A stretch of DNA of 64,000 nt from Tricholoma matsutake (Eukaryota > Basidiomycota > Agaricomycetes > Agaricales > Tricholomataceae): contig AP026547.1 of NCBI GenBank assembly GCA_026075535.2, positions 8,432,001 through 8,496,000 on the forward strand, written 5' to 3'. The position numbers were made by a program, and so were the translations under genes. Every line of letters begins with the position of its first letter. Within the stretch, counting starts at the first letter, position 1. This document shows, one piece after another, positions 1 to 11,757 of the stretch. The notes below the pieces were generated by a model. The model did not search any database, was not told the DNA's origin, and saw nothing but the letters and a program-made list of their open reading frames with translations.

Positions 1-719
1 CCATTAGTGTTGCCAGTATTGCCATTGCCATTCCTTTGGTTTCCATAATTGCCACCTTGGTACCCCCCCCTTCTAAATTTCTTGGGAATTCCTCTTGCCC
101 TATTAACCACCTCACTCCTGCATTGGTGGTTTTGTTTCTCACTTTGGAATGCTTGTAGGATGGTTGTCCTATCTAGTGTGCTTTGCAATAGCAATGCAGA
201 CGACAGGTGTGCATAGTCTTCAGGCAACACCCTGATTAGTGCTATGCACTCCAATTCCTCATCCAGTTTTTCCACAGTGTAGTCACTTGGCCTCAAGTTC
301 TGGATGTCTGCAATTGCCTGCTCCACTCAAACTCCCAAATCCACCAGTATTTCATCATCCTTCTTGTGGATTGAAAACAGTGCATCATAGGCATTAAATC
401 GTGCACCTGGTTTCTTTTGAAGGTGGGTAGCCTCCAATCTCTTCCATATTTGAATAGGGTCTTCTTCATACCCTCTAAAATGAACCCGCTGTTTCTTTGA
501 TATGCAAAGAAAGAGTTCTTCAGCAGCCTTGTAAGAGGCTTTATCCCATGCAACAGCATCCCTAGCATGCTCTCTTTTATTTAGTCTTGTCTCCTTCCCA
601 GAGACAATTCCCCAAGTCCCCATTTTCATCAACCATGCCTTCATTTCACCACTCCAGTCCATATAGTTGGATGCTGAGAGTTGTTCAAATGTTGGCTTTT
701 CTGATGATGTAGATGCCAT
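1..719 (-). pseudogene. copia gag polyprotein (UBN2-type), one in-frame stop
   Basis: Gag forms the virus-like particle of a copia retrotransposon. The reading frame opens with MASTSSEKPTFEQLSASNY and shows the copia gag pattern: a W-rich N-terminal part, then IWKRLEATH and an RFNAYDALFSIHKKDDE stretch. A TGA at about 325-327 interrupts it. The same frame then stays open to the window edge through a helical segment and a basic GN-rich tail that normally precedes the zinc knuckle. Apart from the single opal stop the frame is intact, so the copy is fairly young or slowly decaying. The rest of the polyprotein is outside the window. Confidence 0.85.
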
Positions 720-888
720 GATGCAAGTGTGTGTAGTGTGTTTGTATGTGTATGTGTGTCAAGTGTTCCCAATGACTAGTCAATGACTTAGTCCAAATAA
801 TGTCAAGTCTCCAAGTTCCAATTCAACAAGTGCAGCAAATAGATAGCAGTGGTAATGCAACAGTACTTTGTTACAAGTCAGAGGCCAG

Positions 889-899
889 GGCCCATAACC
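889..899 (-). promoter_or_regulatory. copia primer binding site (half-tRNA-iMet type)
   Basis: GGTTATGGGCC lies immediately after the LTR. It matches the internal anticodon-loop region of initiator-Met tRNA, the primer type known from copia-like elements. The same 11 bases follow the 5' LTR of copia element 2 (3703-3713). Confidence 0.7.
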
Positions 900-1143
900 T
901 ATTAAAGCTTATGACAAATTCTACTAGTGTATAACACTAGTCAGCAACTCAAGTCAACTGTCCACTACACACTTATAACACAGGTTCAATAATAGTAATG
1001 TGTATTGCACTTTATCCAAATCAATCTCGTATCTAGTTTTCCAGACATAGTAGGATTTCACTTTTGTTTGTTCCTGTCATGCCAGGAAACTGCGAGGCAT
1101 GAAACTAGGTGTCCACTATATCGCATCTGTGTTACCCCCTACA
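900..1143 (-). repeat. copia element 1, 5' LTR
   Basis: On the minus strand it begins TGTAGGGGGTAAC and ends ...TTTAATA directly before the primer site. The 244-bp length fits fungal copia LTRs. The 3' end is fixed by the primer site. The TG start is clear, but the last two bases are TA rather than CA. There is no partner LTR in the window for comparison. Confidence 0.65.
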
Positions 1144-2869
1144 TCTGAGTCCAAAAATCTAAGTAATAGCTATAGTACAAAGTGAGATATGAAGTAAACA
1201 AATTTCAGTCATAATATCTACAATCTAACAAGTATAATAATAAGTCTGTTGGACTATGTAGCAAGTGTTTCATCACTGTATTCAACAAACAGTGGCAAGG
1301 GAACAGTGGCAAGGAAACAATGGCAAGGAAACAGTGGTGAGGGTGGGGAGTGTGAGATGCAGGGGGCAGAAAAATGGTGTGTTTTGGGCACACCTGTTGC
1401 AAAGCAGAGGGGGTTCAAGCACATTCCATGGATATTCTACTGAGTCAAGCTGCATGTCCCATCACTCTGGAGCTTTGGTCCATGGTTCAGAGTGGGATGG
1501 AGCAGGAATTTCCACCATCGTCAACGAATGCATTGACAATAACACCATAGTGATGAGTTGTACTTGGGGCATATGACAGGGAGCTGGGTGGTGAGCTGGG
1601 GATGACCAGGATGTGTGGGGGATGGTCTAGACTGTTGCTGAGGAAGGTGGGGATGGCAGGGCTCATATGTTGAGCAGATGGCACATTCCCAATAAATGTG
1701 TGGGTGTGTAGGCATGCAATGGCATTTTCTGGGCTGTGGTTAGTGTTCCAGAGGGCATAGTGGGAGATTGAGTTGTTGTTGACAGACACATTGTCAATGA
1801 TGTAGCCAGTTTGGTGGATGCACCAGGTGTCATGGTGGGCTCGTAGCACATAACGGGGGCAATGGGGGCAAACAGGCAGCAGTGTGGTGGTGTGGGGGGG
1901 GCTCCTGGGTCATTGTGGGGCTGGCAGAGTTGCTCTGTCCAGTGTAGAACATGTTCAGATGAACGTGTCCATACATCTTTGTGTAACAGCATTTTCTGGG
2001 TTGTCAATGGTGTCGGTGCATTGTTTACAGCTAGGTGGTGGGTCTCCAGGGTGGTGGACTAGTCTGTGTGCTAGATGTGGCCCTAGCTGCTATTTCTGAG
2101 GTGCTTGGAGCTAGGTTTGCCATCATTGTTGGTGGTGATGTGGTGGCAGAACAGCAGGGCTTAGGGTGCCAGATGTGGGGCAGCATCAAGAACCGTTCCT
2201 CACCCAATTGGAACCTGCATCTGTCTGACCCTTTTCTGCACAACAAACCTGACATTCATCAACTCCTCCCATTTTTGTTCCTGGCCACCTTGCACTGCCC
2301 ACACTGCTGTGCACCAGGCCGCCTCATACAGCAACCATGGCCACCTTCCTAAAGCTGCTGTCTCTTTTGCAAATTCGACTATGGATTCCTGTGCGGCTCC
2401 TGCTAGGTAATTTATCTATGCAGTCTCCATTCCCATTCCACCTTTATTCTGGACTACAGTATCTAAGCTTAGTTAGTTTCACCTTGTATTCCTCAGTTCA
2501 TATATCGATATAGACTTGACTTTAACCTGCCAATCCAAATCTCACTTTACTCCTACCTCAGTCCTCTAAGAGTCTGAACTCCATTTGACTTGACCTCTTA
2601 GTCTCCCTCTGAAGTTCTGGTCTCATCCAAACTTAACCCAAGTCCCTCAGTACTCTTTCCTGCATTTACCCACACTTCCCTGCTTCTACCTCCAAACCTT
2701 CATCTTGAAATTAAAACACCAGACAAGGTGAAGGGCATAGCTTCTTACAAGCTGAAGCCAAGTCCCCCTCCACAGAATCTGCAACGACCCAACAACCTTC
2801 TGCTATCATCACCTGCAGGGTCCAATCAGATTCTGACATGCCTTCTAGGATCAGTTCTTAATAGTATAT
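1144..2869. other. no gene recognised; weakly repetitive
   Basis: Many short overlapping frames occur on both strands but none resembles a protein I know. Two related stretches around 1690-1760 and 1970-2030 share a GCATTTTCTGGG core and look like an old imperfect duplication. The 5' LTR of the gypsy remnant that begins near 2870 should lie at the right side of this stretch, but I could not define its ends. Confidence 0.4.
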
Positions 2870-2903
2870 ATGAACTCACACTTCACTCGTCTCATTCCTC
2901 TCT

Positions 2904-3474
2904 ATGACCCCTACCGAGACCCACCAGCACACAACCAGAAATTCCCAATGCACTGGTACTATTCCTGGGATCTCTGCAATCCAGCGATCCACCCTTCCCA
3001 ACCCACGACCCACCACTACTTTTGGAGTGTCTTCCAGACCCTCAAACATCTTCCAACAAATCGGCTCAGGAGCCCCCTCAATCAGTGCCAATCTCATGTC
3101 CACCCATGCCCCGCACCCTTCCACCAACCTGGAAGGTTTTCGATCAAGAACTCCCCTTGAGTATGTAGGGGGCATCAACCAGCCTGAACACTTTGGGTTG
3201 GAAGATTCTGGTCTAGAGAATGGACCCCCCGGCAGATCCGACGACCCTAGTGGTCCTGACAGCCCTGGGTGACCCTGATCCCAATGATCCAACCTCCCAC
3301 AGTGGGAAACCCTGATCCAGTGGATAGGTTCATAGATGTCCTTTACAACCTCTCAGAGAGTATCCACACCCTTCATCAGAACAACGCACCCAAGACCGAA
3401 AAAACCAAAGTTTGCAACCCCAACACTTTCAACAGTACCAACCCAAAGAAACTTAGAGACTTTCTAGTCTCATG
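2904..3474 (+). pseudogene. gypsy 1 gag, N-terminal piece
   Basis: Two overlapping frames (2904-3272, then one continuing from 3269) give a proline/serine-rich leader followed by a gag core. The core contains KVCNPNTFNSTNPKKLRDF, the typical entry of the retrotransposon gag domain in fungal gypsy elements. The protein breaks exactly where the copia LTR begins and resumes after the copia 3' LTR at 9082. A frame change near 3270 shows it was already decaying or has since decayed. Confidence 0.75.
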
Positions 3475-3702
3475 TGTTGAGAATCACACCATGAGTACTG
3501 TGGCAGAGTCGGCGTGCTTGATGTGTGCCCTATGTTTAGCACATCCCTTTGATGCGTGTGAACAAACACCTTCGTCCCCTTTCTTACACACTCCCTTTAT
3601 CTGACAGGACATATATATACAGGTAGATAAATGGTCTGCCACCTCAGTCACTTATACACAGACTGAGTATAGTATTGTTTACTCTAGGCTCAATTCTCTA
3701 CA
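3475..3702 (+). repeat. copia element 2, 5' LTR
   Basis: Starts TGTTGAGAATC and ends CAATTCTCTACA, giving the canonical TG...CA termini. It holds an ACATATATATACAGG stretch that could serve as a TATA region. The same length and ends recur at 8849-9076. Confidence 0.95.
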
Positions 3703-3713
3703 GGTTATGGGCC
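3703..3713 (+). promoter_or_regulatory. copia element 2 primer binding site
   Basis: GGTTATGGGCC directly abuts the 5' LTR. It is identical to the site in copia element 1 and fits half-tRNA-iMet priming. Confidence 0.75.
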
Positions 3714-3886
3714 TTTCCCATCGCTGAATCGACAGTAGAGAATTCCTAGCCACTTGATGCACATTGATGTCATCTCAATCTGATCGATCAATCTTGCCCT
3801 GGATCATGGAACCATTCCCTTTGCGGTAGCCACTCCAGTGCACATATCATCTCTTTGTTACCTTCATAATTCCCTCTCATTGTCCT

Positions 3887-6800
3887 ATGACACCCAGAAC
3901 CATCACCATGACTGCTAGTCCTGATTCTTCTCAGCCCCCCAACTCTACCACGGTCTCCATCCCCCTTATTAAACTCTCAGTCCAATATGCAGGGGTCAAG
4001 CTCGACAAACTCAAATCTAACTACAAAGAATGGTGTGAGGATGTCACCATTGCTCTCTCTCTCAATGGCCTCTACGAGTACATCTCTGGAGATGTTTTAC
4101 CCCCACCTGACACAGAAAAACGTGCACTTGCAAACTGGTCTGCTAATGCCCACCTTGCCTATGCATTCTTGGCATCCAGCATTGCTGCTAGCGATGCCCT
4201 TTCCTTAATATGACAAAAGGTCCCACCACCAACTGGAAAACTATCCAAGAACAGCACCAGAAAGAGGGACCCATTTGCCAGGTGCAGCTTCTGCAGCAAG
4301 CCCTCTCCATTCAATGCACAAAGGACATTCTGCTTCCCAAGACTGCAGAATGGATATGCACCCTAATTGAGCGAGCATTTGCTATGGGTAACATCAAAGC
4401 TGACCTACTGTGCTCTATAGCCCTCCTGAATTCCCTCAGCAACCATTTCCCTCATGCCTGCTCCATCATTTCTCATGACATTGCAAACTCTACCCCAACG
4501 TCTCTGTATACTTCCAATGATATCTGATGATTCTTAGAGAATGAATAGTCTCTACTTGAGAATGATAAGCACACTGAAAGCAAATCCTCCATTGCACTCA
4601 CAGCTTGTGCCAAATCGCAGAAGAACACCAGTCCTCTCCTTTGTAGCAACCCAGTCTGCAAGAAGACTGGCCATACCACTGAATTTTGCATCAAGCTGGG
4701 TGGAGGCATGGCTGGAAAGACAATTGACAAATCCAAAGCGGCTCGGAGACTTATGCTCGAAAAGAAACATTCAGGTAATGATGCTTCAAAGATACCAATC
4801 ACTGTGAAGGATGTTAATGGGTGTGCATTCACTGTAATGGTCGATTCTGCACCCATTCCATCTCCTTCCCCATCACCCAAATTCGCTGGTATTGCCTGCG
4901 ACCCTCTTCCTACCGCCTGCATCAAGGAAGTCGAGTATGAAGGCTGGATGGTTGTTGAGGAGGAGCCCAAAACATCTGTAGACTGGAATCAACACACCAT
5001 CCCTATCACTGAGACCATACTTGCTGCCAAATCACTTAACCAGACAATACGTACACAAATGTCCCTTGATGATTTTCCATTCATTGTGGATTCTGGAGCA
5101 ACAGTTCACATTTCCCCAGATCGCTCAGATTTCCTCTTCCTTTGTCTGACCAAACCCCATTCAGTCAAAGGTGTTGGCGGATCATCTATCTCCGCCATTG
5201 GCATTGGTGACATCAAAGTATGTGTGGCGTGGGGTGCATCAATCATCTTACAGTAACACATTATACATCCCAAATGCAAATGTCTGCCTCATCTCTGTCA
5301 GTTCCCTCACTGATGACTCCAATGCCATTGCCCATTTTGATTCCTCATCTTGCTGGATAACCAACAAATCCACAGGTGCCTTTATTGCTCGTGGTCCCCT
5401 TCTCTCCACAAAGAAACTCTACACACTCACGCTACACTCTGCAACTGCTGATCATGCTCTCACCATTCATGGTACACCCTCTCTCAAAACCTGACATCAT
5501 CACCTTGGCCATGCAAATTATCAATCCCTGTGGGACATGGCCAAAAATGGAATGCTCACAGGTGCATCTGTCTCTTCTACCATGAGACCACCCAAATGTG
5601 ACACGTGTATCCTTGGGAAACAGACAAGAATGCCAGTACTGAAGAAGCATGAGGAGGGAGTGGGGCACAAGGTGATGAGGAAACTGGAGAAAGTATGGGT
5701 AGACTTGTCAGGCGCACATGCTGTTAGATCACATACTGGAAATGAATATGTCATGGATATTGTGGATGATTATACTTCATTCCCATGGTCCATTCCTTTG
5801 AAAAATAAGGACAATGCATTTCTGGAACTTAAAGCATGGGAGCTTGCTCGCAAAGTTGAAATGGGCCTGAAAGTTGGTATTTATATTGTTGACAACAGGG
5901 AACTGAAATTAGTGTTGCCACTGGCTCAGCCGAGGTTTTTCAATAAAATGGATATAGCATGCCAGATAAATCTGCTAAATTCACCAGAATATTTGAGCCT
6001 ATGGATGGGCCCATAAGCTGAGGGGTCATCTGCCAACATTAGTTGAACTGATCAATCATCCCTGAGTTATTTGATAAACAAAATTCAGCTTGATGGCTCA
6101 GCTTCAAATCAAAGCCAAGTGAATATATCAAGAAGGGATGATTCGATAAGCTAATGTTGGCGGAAGACCCCTTGGCTTATGGCCCCATCCATATGCTCAA
6201 ACATTTCGGTGAATTTAGAGAATATATCTGGTATGCTATGTCCATTTTATTGAAAAACCTTGGCTGAGCCAGTGGCAACACTAACTGAAATCGCATGAAA
6301 TGGAGGCTTGGCTTAAATCTCAGGGCACTGAGCAACGTTTCACTGCTCCTCACATGTCCACACACATTGGACATGTTGAGCGCATGCATAGGACACTGAT
6401 GGCAAAAGCGTGTACTATGTATCTATGCACAGTTACCCACATACCTCTGGGATGAATTCTATCTCATGGCTGTCCATCTGCATGCCAAAACCACTACTCA
6501 CTCATTACGTGGAACTATGCCCTGGGAACTGTGGCATGAATGTAAACTGGACTATTCATACTTGTGGGAAATTGGCTGTTAAGCATTTGTCCTTATCCCT
6601 AAAAAGGATAACCCAAAAATCTTTGAACGATCAATCAAATGCATACTCATTGGATATGAACCTAAATCCAAGGCCTACCAGTGCTATAATTGCACAACCC
6701 ACAAGGTACACAGTTCCTACCATGTCTGTTTCATTGAGAGCCATGAGGGACATACCCCATTGGGGATAGACGCCATACCAGATACCCTAGAAACTGAGTC

Positions 6801-8841
6801 AGCTGAACCTGCAAATTCAACACTCACACCATTTCACAGTGATGATGATGGCGACAAAGACCCCATCATCCCTCTTGTCCATCCAGACATGCCCACACCT
6901 CCAACCCCTATACCTCCCCCACGTCAATCATCTCGTGTACCAATCCCAACTGAATGAAATCTGAATGGTGGTCCCATGGTTACCCAGACAGAAGCAGCAG
7001 TGCAGGAATTCCGGGAGAGTGCTGCTTGCACAAATGAACTTTGTTGGGAGCGGAAAGCAGCTAGACAGGCAGCTGAAAGTCACATCAATCATCCCAAAGT
7101 GCCTACAGTCGACAACGGTACCATCAATGACATACATCAGGCACTCAAGGACCTCGATCTTGGCGATCAGGCACATGAGCTCCTTGCCTTGATCACAGAG
7201 ATGACTGATCTTGATCTGGAGTTGCTTCAATCCAAAGATGAGCCCAAAACATGGGATGAAGCAAAGAATTCAGTCAATGCGACTCAATGGGAAGCTGGTT
7301 ATCGTGATGAGCTAAAATCATTGAAGGATATGGGGGTATACAAGCTCATTCCACGGTCCAAAGTTCTGCCTGGGAAATGTATCTGAAAAGGGAAACCCAT
7401 CTTCCACATTAAGCATGAGGAGGAGGAAAAGCAGTTAGGTGGAAAGTATGTCTCATTTTCAAAGGTTTTGAACAAATATATGGCAAGGACTATACTAAAA
7501 CCACCTCACCTACTGCATGCATGGAATCATGGTGAATCCTTCTACACATAGTGGCCTCCCTGGGTTGGGATGCCCAACAAGTTGATGTGAAAACTGCCTT
7601 CCTGTATGGCCTCTTACCCAACGATGAGGTCCAGTACATGCAACAACCTGTTGGATTTGAGGAGCCTGGGAAGGAGGATTGGATTTGGCAGCTTCAGCAC
7701 AGTCTATACAGTATGAAACAAAGCAGCCATATCTGGAACCAGACACTCAACACTCAGATGATTGCATGGGGCTTTACACGCTTAACCTGCGAGTCCTGCA
7801 TTTATTATTGCAAAATGGATACCGCACCATTATTGGAGCCATACACATCGATGACTACCTCTCCATTGCAGACTCAAAAGGTGAGGATGACCGCTTCAAA
7901 GACCAGATGCATAAAGTTTGGACGATCTCAGAACTGGGCACCACAAGATTTATTATGGGCATAGCAATATCATGGGACAGGACCATGCAGATGATTGCAC
8001 TCTCCCAAACTGCCCTCATCAACAAAATCATCAAACAGTTTGGTCAGAAGGATGCCCACCCAGTTTTGGCCCCTCTTGAACATGGTTGTAAACTTTGTTG
8101 TGCCAACCCACAATTTGCAACCCCTGAGGAACAACTACAACTCAACAAACTACCATATCGATCTCTTGTTGGCTGCCTACTTTACCTAGCTATTTCCACC
8201 CAGCCCAACATCTCATACACCGTGCAGCAATTGTCCCAATACCTTGACTCCTACTCCTTCGAACACTGGGGTGTGGCTATCAGACTTGTCCACTACCTTA
8301 AAGGAACTAGGGACTTCAAACTATACCTTGGGGGTGACTCCCCATCACACTTCATGCTTGTAGTGATTCCGATTGGGCTAACTGCCTTGACACCCACTGC
8401 AGTGTCGGGGGTTACGTCTGCTCCCTTGGTTCTGGCACTGTTTCTTGGACTGCACAGAAACAGAAAGTCATCGCCACCTCTTCTTGTGAGGTGGAATATA
8501 TCACCGTGTTTGAGACAGCAATGGAATGTATTTGGCTACAGACCATACTCGCCTCCATAAATCATAGTCAAATCACCCCTACTATCATCTCATGCAATAA
8601 CACAGCAACCAAAACCCTCTCCGAAGATCCTCTTCTTCATTCCTGAGTCAAACACGTGGACATCAAATACCACTTCCTTCGTGAATGCATCCAGTCTGAT
8701 GACTTACATCTTGCCTATGTCAATACCTGTGAAAATGTTGCTGATATGTTCACAAAAGCCCTTGATAACAATTCACTTACCTGCGGGATTTCCTTGGTTT
8801 ACGGTAACATGATTCCATGTGAGGAGGAGTACTCATGGTGA
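3887..8841 (+). pseudogene. copia gag-pol polyprotein, broken
   Basis: The order is as in copia. Gag runs 3887-4527 with a stop near 4210. A zinc knuckle CSNPVCKKTGHTTEFC lies near 4650-4700. The protease motif FIVDSGATVH is near 5085. A frameshift near 5240 precedes the gag-pre-integrase segment with HHHLGH...CDTC (about 5495-5605). The integrase core is split by the MITE and resumes at 6284. A long RT spans about 7215-8200 with an IDDY motif, and the RNase H end reads NVADMFTKAL near 8740. Many stops and shifts mean the element is dead. The reading frame ends at 8841, just before the 3' LTR. Confidence 0.9.
5910..6283. mobile_element. 374-bp foldback MITE, copy 1 (hAT-like)
   Basis: Ends are TAGTGTTGCC...GGCAACACTA, and the inverted repeats extend inward for over 100 bp, so the element is nearly a hairpin. 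The 8-bp target duplication ACTGAAAT lies at 5902-5909 and 6284-6291. It sits in the integrase of copia element 2 and so is younger than that insertion. It has no coding capacity. Copies 2 (22624-22997) and 3 (28822-29193) are in the same window. An 8-bp duplication fits hAT; KDZ/Zisupton-type enzymes are an alternative source. Confidence 0.92.
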
Positions 8842-8848
8842 GGAGGAG
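8839..8848 (+). promoter_or_regulatory. copia element 2 polypurine tract
   Basis: The purine run GAGGAGGAG ends immediately before the 3' LTR start, the expected site for plus-strand priming. Confidence 0.6.
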
Positions 8849-9076
8849 TGTTGAGAATCACACTGTGAGTACAATAGCAGAGTTGGCATGCTTGATGCAT
8901 GCCCTATGTTTAGCCCATCCCTTTGATGCGCATGAACAAACACCTTTATCCCCTTTCTTACACACTCCCTTTATCTGACAGGACATATATATACAGGTAG
9001 ATAGATGGTCTGCCACCTCAGTCACTTATACACAGACTAAGTATAGTATTGTTTACTCTAGGCTCAATTCTCTACA
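8849..9076 (+). repeat. copia element 2, 3' LTR
   Basis: Same 228-bp length and termini as the 5' LTR. Several differences between the pair are CA in one copy and TG in the other at the same dinucleotide, which implies an ancestral CG. The repeated TCATG follows directly. Confidence 0.95.
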
Positions 9077-9081
9077 TCATG

Positions 9082-10429
9082 TAATCTTCATTTCCACGAC
9101 CGCCCGCACATATTTTCCTCTGATGAGAAAAAGATCATATTTATCCTTTCTTATCTTGAGAGATCAGCTCTTAGTTGGTTTGAGCCAGGTCTTAATGACC
9201 CAACAGATTCCACACACTGGATGTGGGACTATGAAGCTTTCCTCGCCAAGCTGGAAAGCAATTTTGGCCCGCACAACCTGGTCGGAGATGTGGAAAAAGC
9301 TCTCTCTGACTTAGAAATGAAGAAAGGTGGTTGTATCACAAAATATAATGTTGACTTCTGGGAATTAGCTTCTAGGGTCAATTGGAATGAAGCAGCCCTA
9401 CATGACCGCTATTTCTGCAGTCTCCCACTCTGACTTTGCATAGAAGTTCTCTGGGGTGGTAAACCTGATACTCTTGCAGAACTGCACTTGAAAGCACAGG
9501 ACAGTGACAACATCTACTGGATGCAAGAAGATGAATCCCACTTTGAAACAAAGAATTCCAGTAACTTCACTAACTCTAGTCGGAAGGACACTTCCAAAAG
9601 TCCTTCCCCATCTACAAACCAATTCTCTTCAAACTCCACCCATGGTAGCACCTCCAACCAGCAGTCTTCCATGACAAAGAACACTCCCCTGGACAAGCCC
9701 AAGTCATCCATCTCTGATAAATTGGGGAAGAATGGCAAGCTTACTGGGGAGGAATGAGAATGTCACATGAGATAACGACTTTGTCTCTACTGCAGTGAGG
9801 AAGGGCACATAGCAGGAAACTGCCTGAAATCCAAAGCCACAAAAGCCTGTGCTTCTGCTGTCATTCCCAACACTACGCACTTGGAAAAATAGTCCACAAC
9901 CCTCAGGAAACAGCCATTGGGGCTGGGGGTTGCATTGACCTTACCCACTTGGCTGCCTACGTTCATCTCAATGTGTCTGCTCTTTCCAACCCTGACTCCC
10001 TAACCACTCTTTTAACCATTCCTGACAAATCCACTCCAGTCTGAACTCTTATTGATTCTAGTTCCTCCCATTGCTTCCTCGATTCCTCCTTCGTGTTGGA
10101 TAACCAACTCAGCACAAAATCCATTAACCCGATCAGATTATGGCTCTTTAATGGATCTTGCAACTCCACCATAACTCAAGTCATCGAACTTCCAGTCACC
10201 TTCCCTACTGGTGAAGTGTTCAATCTGTCATTTTATGTAACCTCGCTAGACTCTTCCTGTTCTGCCATACTTGGTCATAATTGGCTGAAGCAATACAATC
10301 CATTGATTGACTGGTCTTCAAGCCAAATCACTTTCCGCTCTGCAAATCATAGAGGTCCAGCACCCCAGACATCACCTTTGTCTCCAAACCTTCTGGTAGA
10401 TACCTGCAATTCACCCACACCTTTAGAAC
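9082..10429 (+). pseudogene. gypsy 1 gag C-part, zinc knuckle and protease
   Basis: The gag core resumes after the copia insertion with HDRPHIFSSDEKKI and runs through the hydrophobic gag segment to an S/T/K-rich linker. The zinc knuckle is CLYCSEEGHIAGNC near 9780-9825. The aspartic-protease region follows; its active site reads LIDSSSS (near 10050) rather than D-S/T-G, and the flap/ILGHNW part is at about 10265-10290. Several stops occur. The frame is cut at 10430 by the 482-bp MITE. Confidence 0.75.
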
Positions 10430-10911
10430 TAAGGCAAGGCAGGGGTAGGGGTATACCCTTGTGTTTTTGGGCTAAGGGTATGAGGGGTAAGGATAGGGGT
10501 TTGGAAGTTCATACCCTTGCATACCCCTGTACCCTTAGTACTAAGGGTACAGGGGTATGCCAGGGGTGTGCTTATGTAAGAATATCATTTGATTTTTTCA
10601 GCTACAAAGACTCATATTCAAGATTAAATTCAGATTTTGGGATTGTCCAACATGATAATGGCTTTCATATGCTAATAAGAGGTATTAATATGTGGTATTA
10701 ATAGTAAATACAATAGTTATCAACATTTTTCAGATGAATTTTGCTCTAAATATGTTGATTTTGTGCCAAACCCTTGTACCCTTGACAAACCCTCCGATAC
10801 CCTTGGCAACCCTTATATGTTTCCATACCCTTACCCCTAAGGGTAGGGTGTTCAGGGGTAGGGGTAAGGGTATGAGATTTGACACCCAGGAGTAACCCCT
10901 GCCTTGCCCTA
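10430..10911. mobile_element. 482-bp MITE with 42-bp perfect palindrome (hAT-like)
   Basis: Ends TAAGGCAAGGCAGGGG and CCCCTGCCTTGCCCTA form an imperfect inverted pair. The flanks TTTAGAAC (10422-10429) and TTTAAAAC (10912-10919) are an 8-bp duplication with one transition. The interior holds many GGGGTA/TACCC iterations and a perfect 42-bp palindrome at 10519-10560. It lies between the protease and RT of gypsy remnant 1. No coding capacity. Confidence 0.8.
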
Positions 10912-11757
10912 TTTAAAACCCCACCTAAGTTTTCTCCTCCCAACATTTTGTTCATCAATGCTGCCGCATGTGCACATGCTAGCAAACTTCCTGGGGCAGT
11001 AGCTTTCCAGATGACCTTCGCTCCAGAAGGGTTATCCGCCCACTCTGCTCAATCTTCAGAACTGCTGGATTTATCTGACATTCCCGCTGAGTATCATGAA
11101 TTTGCTGATGTCTTTAATAAGACTAAGGCAGACACCCTTCCTCCACATCGCCTTTATGACCTCAAGATAGAAATGGAGGATAATGCTCCCCCTCCTCTGG
11201 GGTGCATGTATTCCCTGTCTCCCTCTGAATTAGAAGCCTTACAAGTCTTCATTGATGAAAACATCTGCTCAGGTTTCATTCACCCCTCTAAATCCCTGCA
11301 TGGTGCTCCTATTCTCTTCATCAAGAAGAAAGACAGCAGCCTACAACTTTGCATCGACTACCAAGGCCTCAACCATCTCACAAAGAAGGATCACTACCCA
11401 CTTCTGCTCATTTCTGACCTCCTTGACTCCCCCTGAAAATCCCACTTGTTCACCAAGATAGACTTGCAGCATGCCTATTACCTAGTCTGCATTGTGGATG
11501 GTGACAAATGGAAGACCACTATGGATCCTTTGAGTGGTTGGTAGTTCCATTTGGGCTCACTAATGCACCCACAGCTTTCCAGCAGTTTATGAATGACATC
11601 TTCAGTGACGTGCTGGATGTCTGTGTCATCGTCTACCTTGATGACATCCTAATCTACTCTGACAATAAATCACAGCATGGAACTCACATCAAGGAAGTTC
11701 TTTGGAGACTCCGGAAGAATGGGCTTTATGCTTTACCTCAGAAATGTGAGTTCCACT
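10912..11757 (+). pseudogene. gypsy 1 reverse transcriptase piece
   Basis: After the MITE the pol frame continues with a linker, then the RT entry EYHEFADVFNKTKADTLPPH, a GFIHPSKS segment, the LCIDYQGLN segment and the catalytic [10 protein letters not shown] stop near 11436 and another near 11757 break it. Homology ends soon after KCEFH (about 11757-11775), where the RT connection and RNase H should follow. The downstream part of the element has been lost or replaced. Confidence 0.8.

Larger units (their letters stand above)
1..1143 (-). mobile_element. Ty1/copia element 1, 5' part (cut by window edge)
   Basis: A minus-strand copia-type retrotransposon whose 5' LTR, primer binding site and gag are in view; nucleocapsid, pol and the 3' LTR lie beyond the left edge. 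The order on the minus strand is LTR (1143 to 900), an 11-nt copia-type primer site (899 to 889), an untranslated leader and gag from 719. The family is judged from the gag sequence and the half-tRNA primer site. The flanking duplication cannot be checked because only one end is present. Confidence 0.85.
3475..9076 (+). mobile_element. Ty1/copia element 2, complete, inserted in gypsy gag
   Basis: It has two 228-bp LTRs (3475-3702 and 8849-9076), a copia primer site, a gag-pol region in the order gag, protease, integrase, RT, RNase H, and a purine tract before the 3' LTR. The 5-bp target duplication TCATG sits at 3470-3474 and 9077-9081. By eye the LTRs differ at about 16 of 228 sites (about 7%), nearly all transitions, so the insertion is old. 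It interrupts the gypsy gag and is itself interrupted by a MITE at 5910-6283. Confidence 0.95.

Noticed and set aside
1205..2352. Several 60-120-codon frames
   Set aside because: His/Pro/Thr-rich translations without family resemblance; the duplicated GCATTTTCTGGG blocks point to non-coding repeats.
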